Notes under the pieces: generated by a model
Told to the model about the DNA's origin: nothing
The model's database searches: none
The model's input: the letters and a program-made list of their open reading frames with translations, nothing else
Position numbers and translations under genes: made by a program
Source of the DNA: Beroe forskalii
Taxonomy: Eukaryota > Ctenophora > Nuda > Beroida > Beroidae
Direction: 5' to 3'
DNA: 64,000 nt
NCBI GenBank assembly: GCA_011033025.1
Contig: WFMF01000211.1
Coordinates: 1-64,000, forward strand
In this document: positions 1 through 11,686 of the stretch, piece by piece
How positions within the stretch are numbered: the first letter of the stretch is position 1
Layout: every line of letters starts with the position of its first letter

Positions 1-156
1 TGAAAATGGGCATTTTGCGAAAAAACAAAATGGGGGTGGGCTGGCCCCCGGTTAATTTTTTTGGGCCCCCGGCCCCCCAAAATTGCCCCGGCTTTTGGCC
101 CTTTTGCCAAAACTTTAAAAAATTTATCAAAACCCTTTAAAATCAAAATTTTCCAA

Positions 157-187
<31 letters not shown>

Positions 188-420
188 CTTTCCCCCCCAA
201 TCCCCAAAATTTTAAACAGATTAGAAAAAATTTCAAAAAACCCAACCAAACTCTGCCGCAAACATATGCTTACAATTGTTACATATTTGTTCCGATTTTG
301 TTCCATTTTTGTTCCAAAATCGGCGAAAGACTGACTCTCCCAATTTGGGACACAATGTCACAATTTGTAAACACAAGCGTAATGTCTCACGTTGTGCTAA
401 CATATTTCAGGAACTAGAGA
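1..420. other. Homopolymer-rich, low-quality-looking sequence
   Basis: The first ~250 bases are mostly runs of a single base (long G, C, T and A tracts that abut each other), unlike the rest of the window. No splice sites or coding periodicity are visible. It could be a genuine low-complexity tract, but the run-length pattern also resembles poorly corrected long-read sequence. The open frame across it is not a credible gene. Confidence 0.5.
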
Positions 421-488
421 ACTGTTTCAATTGACTGGCTGAGGATATAAATGTATTGTAGAGGCGTTGAATCGATAGGTCAAGGACT

Positions 489-572
489 GAACGGAACCTC
501 TCAGCTTCAGTTCCTTGTTTAACATGCCGTTCATCAAGGACATTCACTGAGTTCACCAGGCCAGGCTTCTAA
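489..572 (+). repeat. Dispersed repeat, copy 1
   Basis: This ~85-bp stretch (CCTCTCAGCTTCAG then TTCACCAGGCCAG) recurs with about 85% identity by eye at 6399-6483. A related scrap (AACAAGGAACTGAA) lies at 58,265 in the opposite sense. This suggests a dispersed family, but its full boundaries are not visible here. Confidence 0.6.
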
Positions 573-598
573 ACGACCAACTAGTGTGACAAACTTAC

Positions 599-3500
599 CC
601 GCCGATTTAGGTTCGGATTCGTCTTGTGATCTGGGGTTCTCTGATTCTTCCTCCTGGTGAATTATAGCTGATGTTTTCACGAGATTTTACAATACAAAAG
701 TTATGTACCAAGAAAGAAATCATCGAATTGCAAATCGATTTTGATTTTTCAAATAAATTTATCACCTCGTCCGGTTGAGCAGAGGTGACAAGCTCTTCTT
801 CTGCTTTATTTTCAGTCTTAACCATTGTCTCTTCTGCGGAGGTGACAAGTTCTTCTTCTGCCTTATTTTCAGTCTTTACCAATGTCTCGTCATCTTCCGT
901 AACACCAAGGACCTGGTCATTGGTTTCATTGCGGTCCTTCTCTTCAATCAAAAGCATGTCAGTCATCATCGGACTGTTGATTGCGTTCTCCTTTGGTTCA
1001 TCTTCATCTTCCTTGGGTTGAATTTCTTTTTCTAACGTTTGATCCATGAGAGTGGAATCTGTTTCTGAACTGAGATTTTCTCCCAAAGCAGTAGAACTAT
1101 GGTCCTTCCTTTCACTATTCTGAATGTTTGAAGAGATTGTTGGTTTGTTTTCCTGGTAACAACTCTCGGTCATCGCCATTGAATTAGGCAGCACATCTTT
1201 TGCCTCAACAGGCTCCGCCTTTATTCTGATATTGTGAAAAGGCAATATACTGCGAGCATCGTGCGAAGAGTGCTTTTCATCTTGTAACGTTATCCAAGTA
1301 TTGAGAGTTCGTAGATTTAAATCCATGTATTTCGTACAGTCAATGTCGTTATCTATCAAACATTGGATGACAGGTTTTGGCATATTGCCAGAACTTAGAG
1401 CAGCAGCCATCTCTGTCACTGTATCTTCATCTAGTCCTGATGAGGGATTTCATTTTAAATGTGTCAGACTGTTAGAATGAAGTGTGTCAGTCGCCAGAGT
1501 AGAGTGGTGTCAGAGTACACTAGTGTCAGAGAGAACTGGTGTCAGGGTAGAGTGGTGTCAGAGTAGACTTGTGTCAGAGTAGACTGGTGTCAGAGTACAT
1601 TAGTGTCAGAGAGGACTGGTGTCAGAGAAGACCGGTGTCAGAGTAGACTAATGTCAAAGTAGACTGGTGTCAGAGTAGACTGGTGTCAGAGTAGACTAGT
1701 GTCAGAGTAGACTGGTCTCAGAGTAGACTGGTGTCAGAGAAGACCGGTGTCAGAGTAGACTGGTGTCAGAGTAGACTGGTGTCAGAGTAGACTGGTGTCA
1801 GAGTAGACTGGTGTCAGAGTAGACTGGTTTCAGGGAAGACTGGTATCAGGGAAGACTGGTGTCAGAGTAGACTGGTGTCAGGGAAGACTGGTGTCAGAGA
1901 AGACTGGTGTCAGAGAAGACCGGTGTCAGAGTAGACTGGTGTCAAAGTAGACTGGTGTCAGAGTAGCTGGTGTCAGAGTAAACTGGTGTCAAAGTAAACT
2001 GGTGTCAGAGAAGACTAGTCTCAGAGTGGCGAGATGCCAGAGTACACCAATTATAGACTTTCAAACTCAAAATTTGCTTCTTCGTTGTGTAAAACATGTG
2101 ATACATTTACCTTTAGTTTGTTGTAGAGATAAAACGTTTTCTTCTTGTAGAAATACAGAGATAGCTTCGAGCCAAGCAGATATTGTGGCAACAGATCCTG
2201 GCACAATAATTAAATGAAGATCAAATTAAATGAAGATAAAATGAAGATCAAATGAAAATAAGCCGTCGTTTTTATTAGTCGCAATGTAATTAATATATTC
2301 TCTCATCGTAAGGTTTAATCTTATTTAGGTATCATCTAATCAAAATTTTTACCTTTCAACGGATCATGTATCTCTGTGGACTTCTTTTCAATCAATACCT
2401 TTAATTTCCTCAAATCTGCGGCTAAATTTTCCTCCTGAGCACCACATCTGATTTCTAATCGTAAACGTTTCGACTGAAAGTGAATGACATCTACTTATTA
2501 TTTCATTTAGTATATTTTCCCCAAGTTTGCCACACATTGGCAATAAATTTATCAATAACTATCAATCATTGATAATATTTTGAAATTTCAAAAACCTTGC
2601 CAAGAGAGCAGAGCCTCTCTTTGGGATACTTTTCAAGTATTTCTTGGATCTTTCTCCGGGCCGTCAAGCAGTCGACAGATGTTTCATTGATAGAACTATC
2701 ATTGGTAGGTAAAATGCTCAGGAGATCAGAGTTGCTTTTACTCATTATCTGAAATCGCGTTAGATAAACGATTACCCACTGTGAAATCAAAACGTTTCTT
2801 ACAAATCTACAGGATAGGCTTAGCAAGATAGCACATCTTATTCAACCCCCGAAACAAGGGGTTACGCTTGGCAACTCCACAACTCGACGATTCGAGAAAG
2901 TTTGCATAAGATAACCTAAAGGTATGAAAGGTACTAACAAACATAGTATATTTTTATTTCAAATAATAGTGCCCAATATAACCTGCTGAATGCCCTCCAT
3001 GGTCATGTTCAGGAGTGTGGCAAGGGAAACCAATTCTTCAGGGCTGGGCTGTGGTCGGAGTTTCCAGTACCTAGGAGAATGAAATAATATCTTGGAACTC
3101 TGCTGCAAATTAACGTTGATACTAAAAGCAGAACCACCCCGAAACCACTCGAACCCACCAGGAACCAACAGAACCACCAATATGGTAGATTTTGCTGGTG
3201 TCGAGTGAGTTTGGGTGGCTTCAGGGTGACATAGAAAATAATGTGATACGTTTGACTAGTATTTTGTCCCTTAGTAATTTACAAGTTTCATTAATACTAA
3301 AAGTGAACCTCATTCCTCCTTGAGTAAATTAGATTGAATTTTCAAGACATTAAACAGAGCCTCACTTGTAAACTAAAAGGTCTTTAAAGAGTGCCTCTTT
3401 ATGGGCTCCTTCATTCAGGAGCTTGTTCAACATTTGGTCCAAGATATCATTATCGACATCATGCTCTCGTGAAAATGTGGCACCCTCCACAAACTTTTCT

Positions 3501-4538
3501 TCCTTTTTCACTTCCTTAATCTCTACTGCATTCACGGTGCTCTCCTGTCCAGTCGTTTGCTGTCAGAGTAAATTTAAGATGAGTTTTTATAGCAATATTT
3601 AAAGTTTATTAAACTTTTATTTTTTGCAAAAGGTTAATTTCTCTTGAACACTGCATCTTGATGCAGGATGCTCTAATACTAAAATATTGGAGAAAATGAT
3701 GAGTGATACTAGAAGGGGAGGGGGGTAGTTCCCATGAATTTACCTTGTCTAAACAGGTTCTCCGCACACATCTCTGTCTCAACTGGTTATCAGTACAATG
3801 TTTACAGGTGCCACATGGGGAGCGTTTGCAGTTCTCACATTTACCACAACTTACGAATCTTTTACAGTGCTTCCTTAAAAGGATAAAATGTTTGATTATT
3901 AAAATTACAACTTATAAATTACACATGATTAGCAGTGGTTGACCTGGGGCAGTCTCAACCACACAACTTACACCTGAGCAGGAATAAGCTAACGTTGGGG
4001 CCAGGATTAGCTGATCTGGCCAGGTCCAAAGATTACCAATGAAATGAAAAAAAGAAATTTGACCATGGCTAGGGCCTGCAGGGGCCAGGGCTGGGGTTGA
4101 CTTAACAGTTGACATAGTTTCGAATAACAACAAGCTGAGGCTAAAAATTTCTCAAATTTTGATGTTCATGCATGCCATATAATACAGTACATGTCAGTAC
4201 TAACAGACCTTTAAAATTGCATATAGGTCATGCTCTCATTTAGGAATTTAGATGTTTCCAATACAAGAGAGCTTGCATATTTTTTGTTTTTTGTGCTCTA
4301 GAACTAACTTTAACTATACCAGAGTAGATCAGATGACAATCAAATGAAAAGCAGTGATCTATGAGTGACAGCATCAGTAAAACATAGTCATCTTGGTATT
4401 CTTGGAATCAACTCACTTGCTTGGTACTGATGTCTTTAAATCAGGGTTCTTGCAAACAAAAGATTTAGCACTATGGACAGAGTACTTGGAGATAGAACTT
4501 GGACGAGATATGTTGTCATCAAATCCTACAAAAGGCTT
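599..4538 (-). CDS. CXXC zinc-finger protein, multi-exon (3' end open)
   Basis: Nine exons join with consistent phase, in transcript order: 4538-4417, 3873-3744, 3559-3366, 3070-2983, 2748-2596, 2473-2353, 2197-2111, 1436-766, 653-599. Each has an AG acceptor and a GT donor. Exon 3873-3744 encodes a CXXC zinc finger (CGKCENCKRSPCGTCKHC, then C and RRTC), the module that in DNMT1, CFP1 and MLL reads unmethylated CpG. Here the KFGG stretch between the sixth and seventh cysteines is missing. The downstream exons are helical or coiled-coil, followed by a long acidic tail with two copies of a KTENKAEEELVTSAE segment. The last exon ends in a good donor, so the gene continues left of 599, probably outside the window. 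A likely first exon is at 8460-8371. The role is probably nuclear, chromatin or transcriptional, and the family member is not identified. Confidence 0.75.
1490..2035 (+). repeat. 16-bp minisatellite in an intron
   Basis: About 34 imperfect copies of GTCAGAGTAGACTGGT fill the intron between the last two helical exons and the acidic-tail exon of the CXXC gene. Variants include GGGAAGAC and GAGAAGAC. On the gene's sense strand the unit is pyrimidine-biased (ACCAGTCTACTCTGAC). Confidence 0.95.
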
Positions 4539-4599
4539 CTGAAAATAAATAAATGTTTAAAATAGCTGTTAATGAGGAGCTGTTGAAACAAATATGAAT

Positions 4600-6640
4600 A
4601 TTTCACACACTTTAACTTAATGAAATGGTTTATTACTCCAATTAACAATGTTAATTAGACTACAATTACACCTTTGTCCATGTTTTCTCATGGATTTGGA
4701 AAATATTTTATGCAAGAAAAATTTGACAGCCAATTTCCATAATATGCAATTAATGTATTTTGTCCAAAAAGAGGTGTTAGTGCCTCTCAGGACTATATTT
4801 GTTTAATTCCAGTTTGATGCAGTAGGTCAATTTTTCATTTATTTTCAGCATACTTGACTGAAAGAAAATCAGGTGTATGAAATTTTAAAGCTAAACTATA
4901 TTTGTTGGAAAGGTGATAATAGACATGTCTATCAAGTCCATCTGCTATAGAAGTGTGAAACATGCACATTGGGGCATATTAATCACATTTCACTTTTTGA
5001 AAACAACACCATATTTATCAATAGGTAACAGGATTGAAATCAAATCTAGGGGCCATAGAATACATACCTTAGGTTTCTTTGACATAAGGGATCATATCAT
5101 GTTGTCATGCTTCCTCAGATTTACATATCTTTTTGATGATTGATGATTGATGATTGTAATTGATAGTTGCTAATTGACTAAAAGACTACGGTTGGAGTTG
5201 TTGGAAACATCTGTGGCTTGATGACTGTATTTATTCTACAAAGAAGACAAACTGTACTATGAAAAACTGTGGAAAAAGCTATAAAAATCTGGATATTTTT
5301 TTCAACATTTTGTTCTGAGTGTGTGGCATAAGTTTGTGCGACATAAAGACATAAATATCTTGTCTGTATGCCATGCAAACTTGCTCCTTACACACAAAAC
5401 TGCAGTTTGTACTGCCACAGTTACCCCTAGTGTAAACTTTACAACACAAATAAATACAAATCCTAACACTTAAAATAGTAATTGATAAAATAAAATTGAA
5501 TTTCAGGATGTCCAGTTATGGCATGTCTGCTAGCAAGCCTCGGAATTGGATATTTGCTTAATACTTTAATGGACAGGCTGACAATGGGACTAGAGCACTC
5601 TTTTCAGGATACATGCACTTGCACCTGAATCTAGGTTAAGATGCTGGATGAATGTAAACCACCAAACAAGTCACAAATCATCTCCCCAACTCTTTGGCCT
5701 TTGATAGTTAAATTGTACTGATTGTACTTGATACTCTTCAAGTTAATTAATTAATTAATTACTTCTAAATATACATACAATGTGTCACTTTAAAAAAATT
5801 AATAAAAAACAATACTTTAAAACTAAAAACTAGTAACACACGCCCTCTAATTGTAGGGATAAATGAGATGAGAAAAATGGGCCAAATCCTGATTTAAATA
5901 AACATTGCGTGAAAACTGTTCCCATTACTGCAAAAATATTTTTTTTAAAATTATGCAGATGATTGCACATATCAAAAACAATATAAATTCTAAAAATACC
6001 AAATTATCACATACTTATGTTGAATTAAAATACCTAAACCAACAGACTAGTGATACTATGCCAAGCACCCCAATTTATACTATATTATAACTGATGGTTG
6101 AAACGAACTGATCATTAAAAACATTCCAATTTAGTGCAAATCCTTTGCAAGTTAGAAATATTATATGAAGAATAAAGCTTGTGGTTTTGTTTTGTTATGC
6201 TGTTTTGTGGTGTTGTTTTGTGGTGTTAATTTGTTTCCAATTCATGGAAACAAATTCATAAAAATTATATTCCTACTCATAATGAACTGTTATCAGTGGC
6301 ATGTGCAGCTTTTCCATGTGTGGCATAATCATGCATGGCTCTCTGCCTGTTAGTCAGGAACACAAAATTTTATAAAACATTTGAGACATTTGAAAGTGAA
6401 TGGACCTCTCAGCATCAGCTCCTTAGTCCTTGTTTTATATGCCATTCAGCAAGGAAATTCATTGAGTTCACCAGGCCAGCTTAGCCAGCTGAGCTGACGA
6501 CGATGATCACATGACTTTCAAAAATTTCTGTCAGTTATATCATTGAAATTTCAATCTGTTGAGTACATTTATTCAATTTAATAATTATATTCAACTGAAT
6601 AACCATATAAATAATGAAATTATGAGAATTTAACGAGCGA
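4600..6640. other. AT-rich intronic sequence, no gene seen
   Basis: This stretch is AT-rich with short open frames only, and I find no exon with convincing borders on either strand. If the 8460-8371 exon belongs to the CXXC gene, this is part of its first intron. A dispersed repeat copy lies near the right end (6399-6483). Confidence 0.6.
6399..6483 (+). repeat. Dispersed repeat, copy 2
   Basis: Second copy of the sequence at 489-572, in the same orientation, with small substitutions and a short insertion (TTAGTCC) in the middle. Confidence 0.6.
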
Positions 6641-6654
6641 TGTAAAATTTGCTA

Positions 6655-7340
6655 AACACGTATACCCCGTAGGGAAGCGCTTGTCAGGCGTTGCCTGACC
6701 CCCTCGCGCGCGCGCCACGACGCGCGACCCAAATAATGGATCTGACGACGTCAGACAAGGAAGCGCGCGGTGGCGTACACACACCTATGCAGGCTAAAGA
6801 ATAGAAATAAAAAACTATATAAAAATTTTCATGATTGCTTGTTATATTATAACTTTATGAGATGAATGACCGGACCTAACCTTGCCCTTGCTCTAACCTT
6901 GCTCTATAACCTTGCTCTATAACCAGATCCCTAGTTTTACGCGCGCGCGCGACACCCCTGGTTAGGGGAAGCTCTAACCAGATCCCTAGTTTTTCGCGCG
7001 CGCGCCTTTCTCAAAACCTCGTTTCGAGACGCAACGCGACGATACGCCCGTGGTTAGAGGCTAAGAACCTTGCACTAACCTCAACCAGCGCCATATTCTG
7101 CGCGTGCGCGCGCGGCGTCACCATCTGCATCGCGACCGCGCGCGCGGCGTCACCACCGCGACCGCGCGCGCGGCGTCACCACCGCGACCGCGCGCGCGGC
7201 GTCACCACCGCGACCGCGCGCGCGGCGTCACCACCGCGACCGATCGCGCGTTGCTAAACACGTATATTTGGCGTGGCGCGTACACACACCTATGCTTTGG
7301 CGAGCTTTGCGGCGCCGGCTTAGGGAATAGGAAGCGCGGC
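6655..7340 (+). repeat. GC-rich block with CG-dinucleotide repeats and 26-bp array
   Basis: A block of CGCGCG tracts sits in otherwise AT-rich sequence. The string GCTAAACACGTATA occurs near both ends (6650 and 7252), each time followed by GTACACACACCTATGC further on, which suggests duplicated units. Between 7128 and 7245 a 26-bp unit (GGCGTCACCACCGCGACC plus CGCGCGCG) repeats about 4.5 times. Motifs such as CCAGATCCCTAG also recur at 6925 and 6975. It could act as a CpG island for the minus-strand gene, but no promoter element is evident. Confidence 0.7.
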
Positions 7341-7379
7341 GCCGCGGCGCACGAGGCTCAACGTTTTATATAGCTACTT

Positions 7380-7935
7380 TGAGTTATTTTGAGTTTTTTG
7401 AGATATTTTGAGCCATTTTTAGTCATTTTTATTTAGTCATTTTTAGTCATTTTTAGTCATTTTTAGTCATTTTTAGTCATTTTTAGTCATTTTTAGTCAT
7501 TTTTAGTCATTTTTAGTCATTTTTAGTCATTTTTAGTCATTTTTAGTCATTTTTAGTCATTTTTAGTCATTTTTAGTCATTTTTAGTCATTTTAGTCATT
7601 CTTAGTCATTTTTAGTCATTTTTAGTCCTTTTTAGTCCTTTTTAGTCATTTTTAGTCATTTTTAGTCATTTTTAGTCATTTTTAGTCATTTTTAGTCATT
7701 TTTAGTCATTTTTAGTCATTTTTAGTCATTTTTAGTCATTTTTAGTCATTTTTAGTCATTTTTAGTCATTTTTAGTCAGTTTAATCATTTTAGTAATTTT
7801 TAATCATTTTTAGTCATTTTTAGTCATTTTTAGTTATTTTTAGTTATTTTTAGTTATTTTTAGTTATTTTTAGTTATTTTTGGTTATTTTTGGTTATTTT
7901 CAGTTGTTTTTAGTAATTTTTAGTTATTTTAGGTG
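7380..7935 (+). repeat. 10-bp satellite AGTCATTTTT, ~50 copies
   Basis: AGTCATTTTT repeats almost without interruption, with degenerate copies (AGTTATTTTT, TTTTGAG) at both edges. On the other strand each unit is AAAAATGACT, so A-tracts of five recur at the helical repeat. Confidence 0.98.
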
Positions 7936-8370
7936 AGAACCGAGGCAAAAATGGGCGAGAGTTGTGCCCATAATATAAATCCGAGAGTAAGCCGTCAAGC
8001 CGATGCTACAAATCAAATTTTAGTTTTACTGTAATTTATAAGAATGATGCAAAGTGAGGCCGAGGACTCGATTCTTTATGCTCTTATGATATGAAGCTGG
8101 AATGATGGTGAAGTGTTACGTTGGGAGTAAGCTCAGACTTCAAGTTCCACTTTCAACACCTGCTACATATCTGCAGGTTACTCAGGTGCCACTCTCAGTT
8201 TCTACCATATCATATCCCCTGACTTTTTGTGCGGTTCGACGTCATCAACTAACTGTTTTGGAGCATTATAATTACGTCACTTTAGCCGCCAACAAATAAT
8301 GCGTCGATATGTAAAGGACCCGGAGTTGCCACGTTTCTGTGCTGTGAGATGTACCTTTATATACACTCAC

Positions 8371-8460
8371 TTTGACATGAAAATGTAGACAGGAGACTTG
8401 CTGGTGTAGCGTGTACAGATCTCTCCTTGCCGCGTGTTTATACTTGATGTACGACTCCAT
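8371..8460 (-). CDS. Possible first coding exon of the CXXC gene
   Basis: An ATG at 8460 opens a 30-codon exon (MESYIKYKHAARRDLYTL...HFHVK) that ends at a consensus donor (AAA|GTGAGTG) in phase 0. The next exon of the CXXC gene, at 4538, starts in phase 0, so the two join in frame. I chose this ATG because the codons upstream of it do not look coding. Against it, the intervening intron would be ~3.8 kb and other exons could lie inside, and the segment may belong to a different transcript. Confidence 0.4.
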
Positions 8461-8737
8461 GATACTATCACAATGAAGCCCAATTAATGTTTTCCGTCCC
8501 ACATGTACCAGTACTAGTAGGAAGGTACCTATTGTGCTGATATTGTGTTCGCTAAAGGGCAACTCTCTTTCTTCTGGCCACACTTCTACATTCGTACATT
8601 TCAATCATTTAACCGAGTCCTTTGTTTTGTTTGTGTACATTAGCTCAGCATCTTTCACAGCGGCTGGGTAATGATACAAGGATTGGTTGCCCCTACATCA
8701 CAGTCAAACATTGCTATTTCTTGAGTCTACATTATTT

Positions 8738-9030
8738 GCAATCGTTTGCATAGCAAAATCAGTGACTCGGCGCCCGTCCGGCGCCTGATAAGCGTTAAAT
8801 GGTGATGCCTCCGATCAGCGCCTGTTAAAATAGACCTTTTTATCGGTGCCGCTTAGCGCCGATAGAAAAAGGTCCATTTTTCATAGGTAATGATCAGCGC
8901 CAATCTGACGACTGACAAGGGTGGTACCACCGACGCCCTATCAGCACCGTCGCACCGATCAAAATCGGTTCATTTTTCAGAAACGCTGTCGCACCGATCA
9001 TCATCATCAACACCGATCAACACCGATCAG
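8738..9030. repeat. GC-rich foldback repeat, copy 1
   Basis: It contains many GGCGCC and GATCAGCGCC motifs. Internal inverted segments pair GACCTTTTTATCGGTGCCG with GCGCCGATAGAAAAAGGTC around 8835-8875. The left edge (GCATAGCAAAATCAGTGACTCGGCGCC) resembles both edges of the copy at 13,815-14,095 on the other side of the MICU pair. Confidence 0.7.
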
Positions 9031-9661
9031 GGTCGATTAACATTTCATACTACTAAAATAACTATAATTGAATCAGCACGCCCTCTGATCTCTCTGGAAT
9101 AACCAGTACTTCGGTAATACTAATTAAGGTAGAGTAATAGCCAGTATGATTTATGAAGTATTTGATTTCTGAGTATGTAGCTAATTCCCGCCAATATCGT
9201 GTGTAAAATACAGTATGTATATCTGGGATGTATATAGTACATGGCATTAGAATTGCAGTTAATCAAATGAACATCACATATATCACCGGCTCTGTCATGA
9301 TTTCTCTTCCTTGCATTTCTCTTCCTTATCCCACCCTCTCATTATTAACTCTTAAGTCCACTGCTGTGTTCCATGCTATCTTGTTTTTCAGTGGTGGAAT
9401 TCGCTGTTCCTATGAGTACACTACTTCAATTTGGCAATTTGATAAATAGACTCGATCATTTATCATTATTTTCAATCGAGCTCGATTTATGATTAGAAAG
9501 TTAGATTGGATCCATTGGCCCATTGCATCCATATTGCTATATGTAATTGGGTATTTGGGCAAATTCACAATTATTGTGACCCTTTTTTGCCAATAATCAC
9601 TTTTGACTTATTGCTTTACTGTATCACTGATCTGCATTTCACTAACTCTTTCCCTACAGTG

Positions 9662-10930
9662 ATGTATAGAAGGGGCCTCACTTTAGTGAGTAACGCTGTG
9701 AATACATGGAGCAAACCTAGAGCATGGCACATAGCAACACAATCTCGTTTCCTAGCAACACAACCTCGACTCGTAGCAACACAAACCTCACATGAGAAGC
9801 AACACGGTTCCAGTCAGGGAGAGGGGAAGTTCCCCAAAGTTGGATTGTTAGCAGCAGGTTTCACAGCCTTGGGTGGGGCCGCTCTTGCTATGGACGACTC
9901 TGGTGAAGAAATCCCCTTCAGTTTAGAAGACATAAGGTACAGCAACAGTAAACTTTTCAACCACTTTTACTCCTTTGCTTCCTACAAGTACGACAACGAA
10001 CTTTTCATGTCTGGGGATGATTTCCTGAAAGCTGTACTTGACAAAAAGCATCACGAGATGTCACCGGAGAGAACCAGCCCTATTATCGAGCTATCAGAAG
10101 TTGAGCACACTATGATTTTAGAAGAAGCCCCTCTCGTTATCAAGAAGGCCGGTATCTTCACTTCTCTTGGGAGTCGTGCTCTAATCAGTTTCCCAGAATA
10201 CGTGTTCCTGGTGTCCATTCTGAGTCACCCTAAGAGCCATCTCATGAAGATATTCCACATGATAGATGTGGACGGGAACCGGGTCTTGGACAAGGGAGAG
10301 TTCGAGCTGTTGGGCATGTTCTTTGGGGGCGTGGAATGCTCGTCTCACAACACTTCTCTTAAAGTGCACTTCTTCAAGCAAGATGGATCAGGAATCCTTA
10401 GCTCCAAAGCCTTTGTCCACTTCATAGATAGTCTACAGGCAGAATGCCTCAAGCTGGAATTCAATGAGTACGCAAGAGGAAAGAAGAAACTCACTGATAC
10501 AGCCTTCACTCAGCTCCTTCTGGACAGAACCACATTAGATGACGCAGAGAAGAATGTTTATGTCAGACGTGTTGAGCAGAGGAGTTACGGAGAAGAAAAC
10601 ATTTCTAAGATCGGGGTTACATTTGCTCAGTACAAGCAGTTCATGGACTTGCTCAACAATATCCACGACCTGGAAATGACACTGAGACTCTTTCACTTGG
10701 CCAAGAAACCCGTTACACCAGAAGAGTTCGGACGGGCCGTCAAAGTGAGCACTGGGATTCCACTTTCTGGAAGAATGATTGAACTGGCATTCAAGATATT
10801 TGACGATGACGGTGATGGTGCACTGAGCCACGAAGAGTTTGTGAAGGTCATGAAGGAAAGACTGCAGAGTCGGGGCGTCATTGACCAAGATGTAAAGGAT
10901 GTTGTCGAAGGTGGCGACTATGAATTTTAA
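9662..10930 (+). CDS. MICU-like mitochondrial calcium-uptake regulator, paralogue A
   Basis: This intronless frame encodes 422 residues. MICU proteins sit in the mitochondrial intermembrane space and gate the calcium uniporter through EF-hands. Seen here: an Arg/Ser/Thr-rich N-terminus with an LATQ-type repeat (likely targeting sequence), a hydrophobic GLLAAGFTALGGAALA segment, a first EF loop DVDGNRVLDKGE (~residue 201), a central FFKQDGSGILSSKAF segment, and a perfect C-terminal EF loop DDDGDGALSHEE (~380). The FHLAKKPVTPEEFGRAV segment is typical of the family. The ATG at 9662 is preferred over the in-frame ATG at 9506: an acceptor (TTCCCTACAG) lies one base pair upstream of the start context, and the paralogue starts at the same residue. 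No C-terminal cysteine, as used for MICU1-MICU2 dimers, is present. Which MICU subtype it is remains open. Confidence 0.93.
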   Translation: MYRRGLTLVSNAVNTWSKPRAWHIATQSRFLATQPRLVATQTSHEKQHGSSQGEGKFPKVGLLAAGFTALGGAALAMDDSGEEIPFSLEDIRYSNSKLFNHFYSFASYKYDNELFMSGDDFLKAVLDKKHHEMSPERTSPIIELSEVEHTMILEEAPLVIKKAGIFTSLGSRALISFPEYVFLVSILSHPKSHLMKIFHMIDVDGNRVLDKGEFELLGMFFGGVECSSHNTSLKVHFFKQDGSGILSSKAFVHFIDSLQAECLKLEFNEYARGKKKLTDTAFTQLLLDRTTLDDAEKNVYVRRVEQRSYGEENISKIGVTFAQYKQFMDLLNNIHDLEMTLRLFHLAKKPVTPEEFGRAVKVSTGIPLSGRMIELAFKIFDDDGDGALSHEEFVKVMKERLQSRGVIDQDVKDVVEGGDYEF

Positions 10931-11150
10931 GAGACTGACGGTTTCATATTTTAAGAGACTGATTGGACACTGGACTTGTGGATTTATATTCTACAACTTT
11001 ATCATTACACCCTGAGTGCATGACTGTTTTTTGCGGTTCAATGTTGCCCTTGGGCATGATTATGTTACATGGTTTAGAGTATACTTATTATCGGAATATG
11101 AATAGAATCTATACATTATGTATTCCTTATTAATGAAAGGACTTGAACTG

Positions 11151-11156
11151 AATAAA
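11151..11156 (+). terminator. Poly(A) signal of MICU-like gene A
   Basis: AATAAA lies about 220 bases after the stop codon, in the plus orientation. Confidence 0.65.
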
Positions 11157-11686
11157 AGAATTACTATTAGTATTGTATCAGTACTTTTTAATTTTCACTT
11201 CAAGTAATTCGCCCCATTTTCAATTTTTGCTTTTATGGCTCCTATCTTTGCAGGACCAACGAGAATGTGGGATGGATCGATTTTTAAGAATTTTATCTCG
11301 ACTTCTGAATAAAGCGGTGCTGATGTTATAACATTAAACTATGAAATAATGTTTATTCTTATCAGTTGTTAGTCATTATTGCAGTTTTCATCAGAATGGC
11401 TGAAATTGGAATTTTTCACGGTATGGAGGGGGGGGGGGGCAATTCAATAATCGTTTATAGCCGTCTCGTGATAATAGCTTGTTATGGGAACAAGTACAAG
11501 AATCAGAATAATTACTGAATTAATCGAAGTTTAAAAGTGATACTGGAGTTATGGGTATTCAGTAAATAAAAAATCGAAAGGGATCATTAATTTTAACAAG
11601 TGTGAGTCTCTAACATCGCTCCCATTATATCTTATCTCTAATTTATGCTAAAACTCGACAATTCTAAAATACACCTCATCGCTTTG

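Noticed and set aside
1490-2035. Minisatellite considered as a CRISPR array
   Set aside because: Units are contiguous, without unique spacers, in an intron of an animal gene. The same holds for the arrays at 7380, 16,780 and 63,289.
2959-3180. KYWKLRPQPSPEELVSLATL as part of a homeodomain
   Set aside because: The spacing vaguely resembles homeodomain helices 1-2, but no third helix with the WF-N-R signature follows in the next exon.
7104-7373. Arg/His/Ala-rich open frame
   Set aside because: It follows from the 26-bp GC-rich array and has no coding context.
9506-9661. In-frame N-terminal extension of MICU-like gene A
   Set aside because: A splice acceptor sits immediately before the ATG at 9662 and the paralogue starts at the same residue. 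The extension reads like non-coding sequence.
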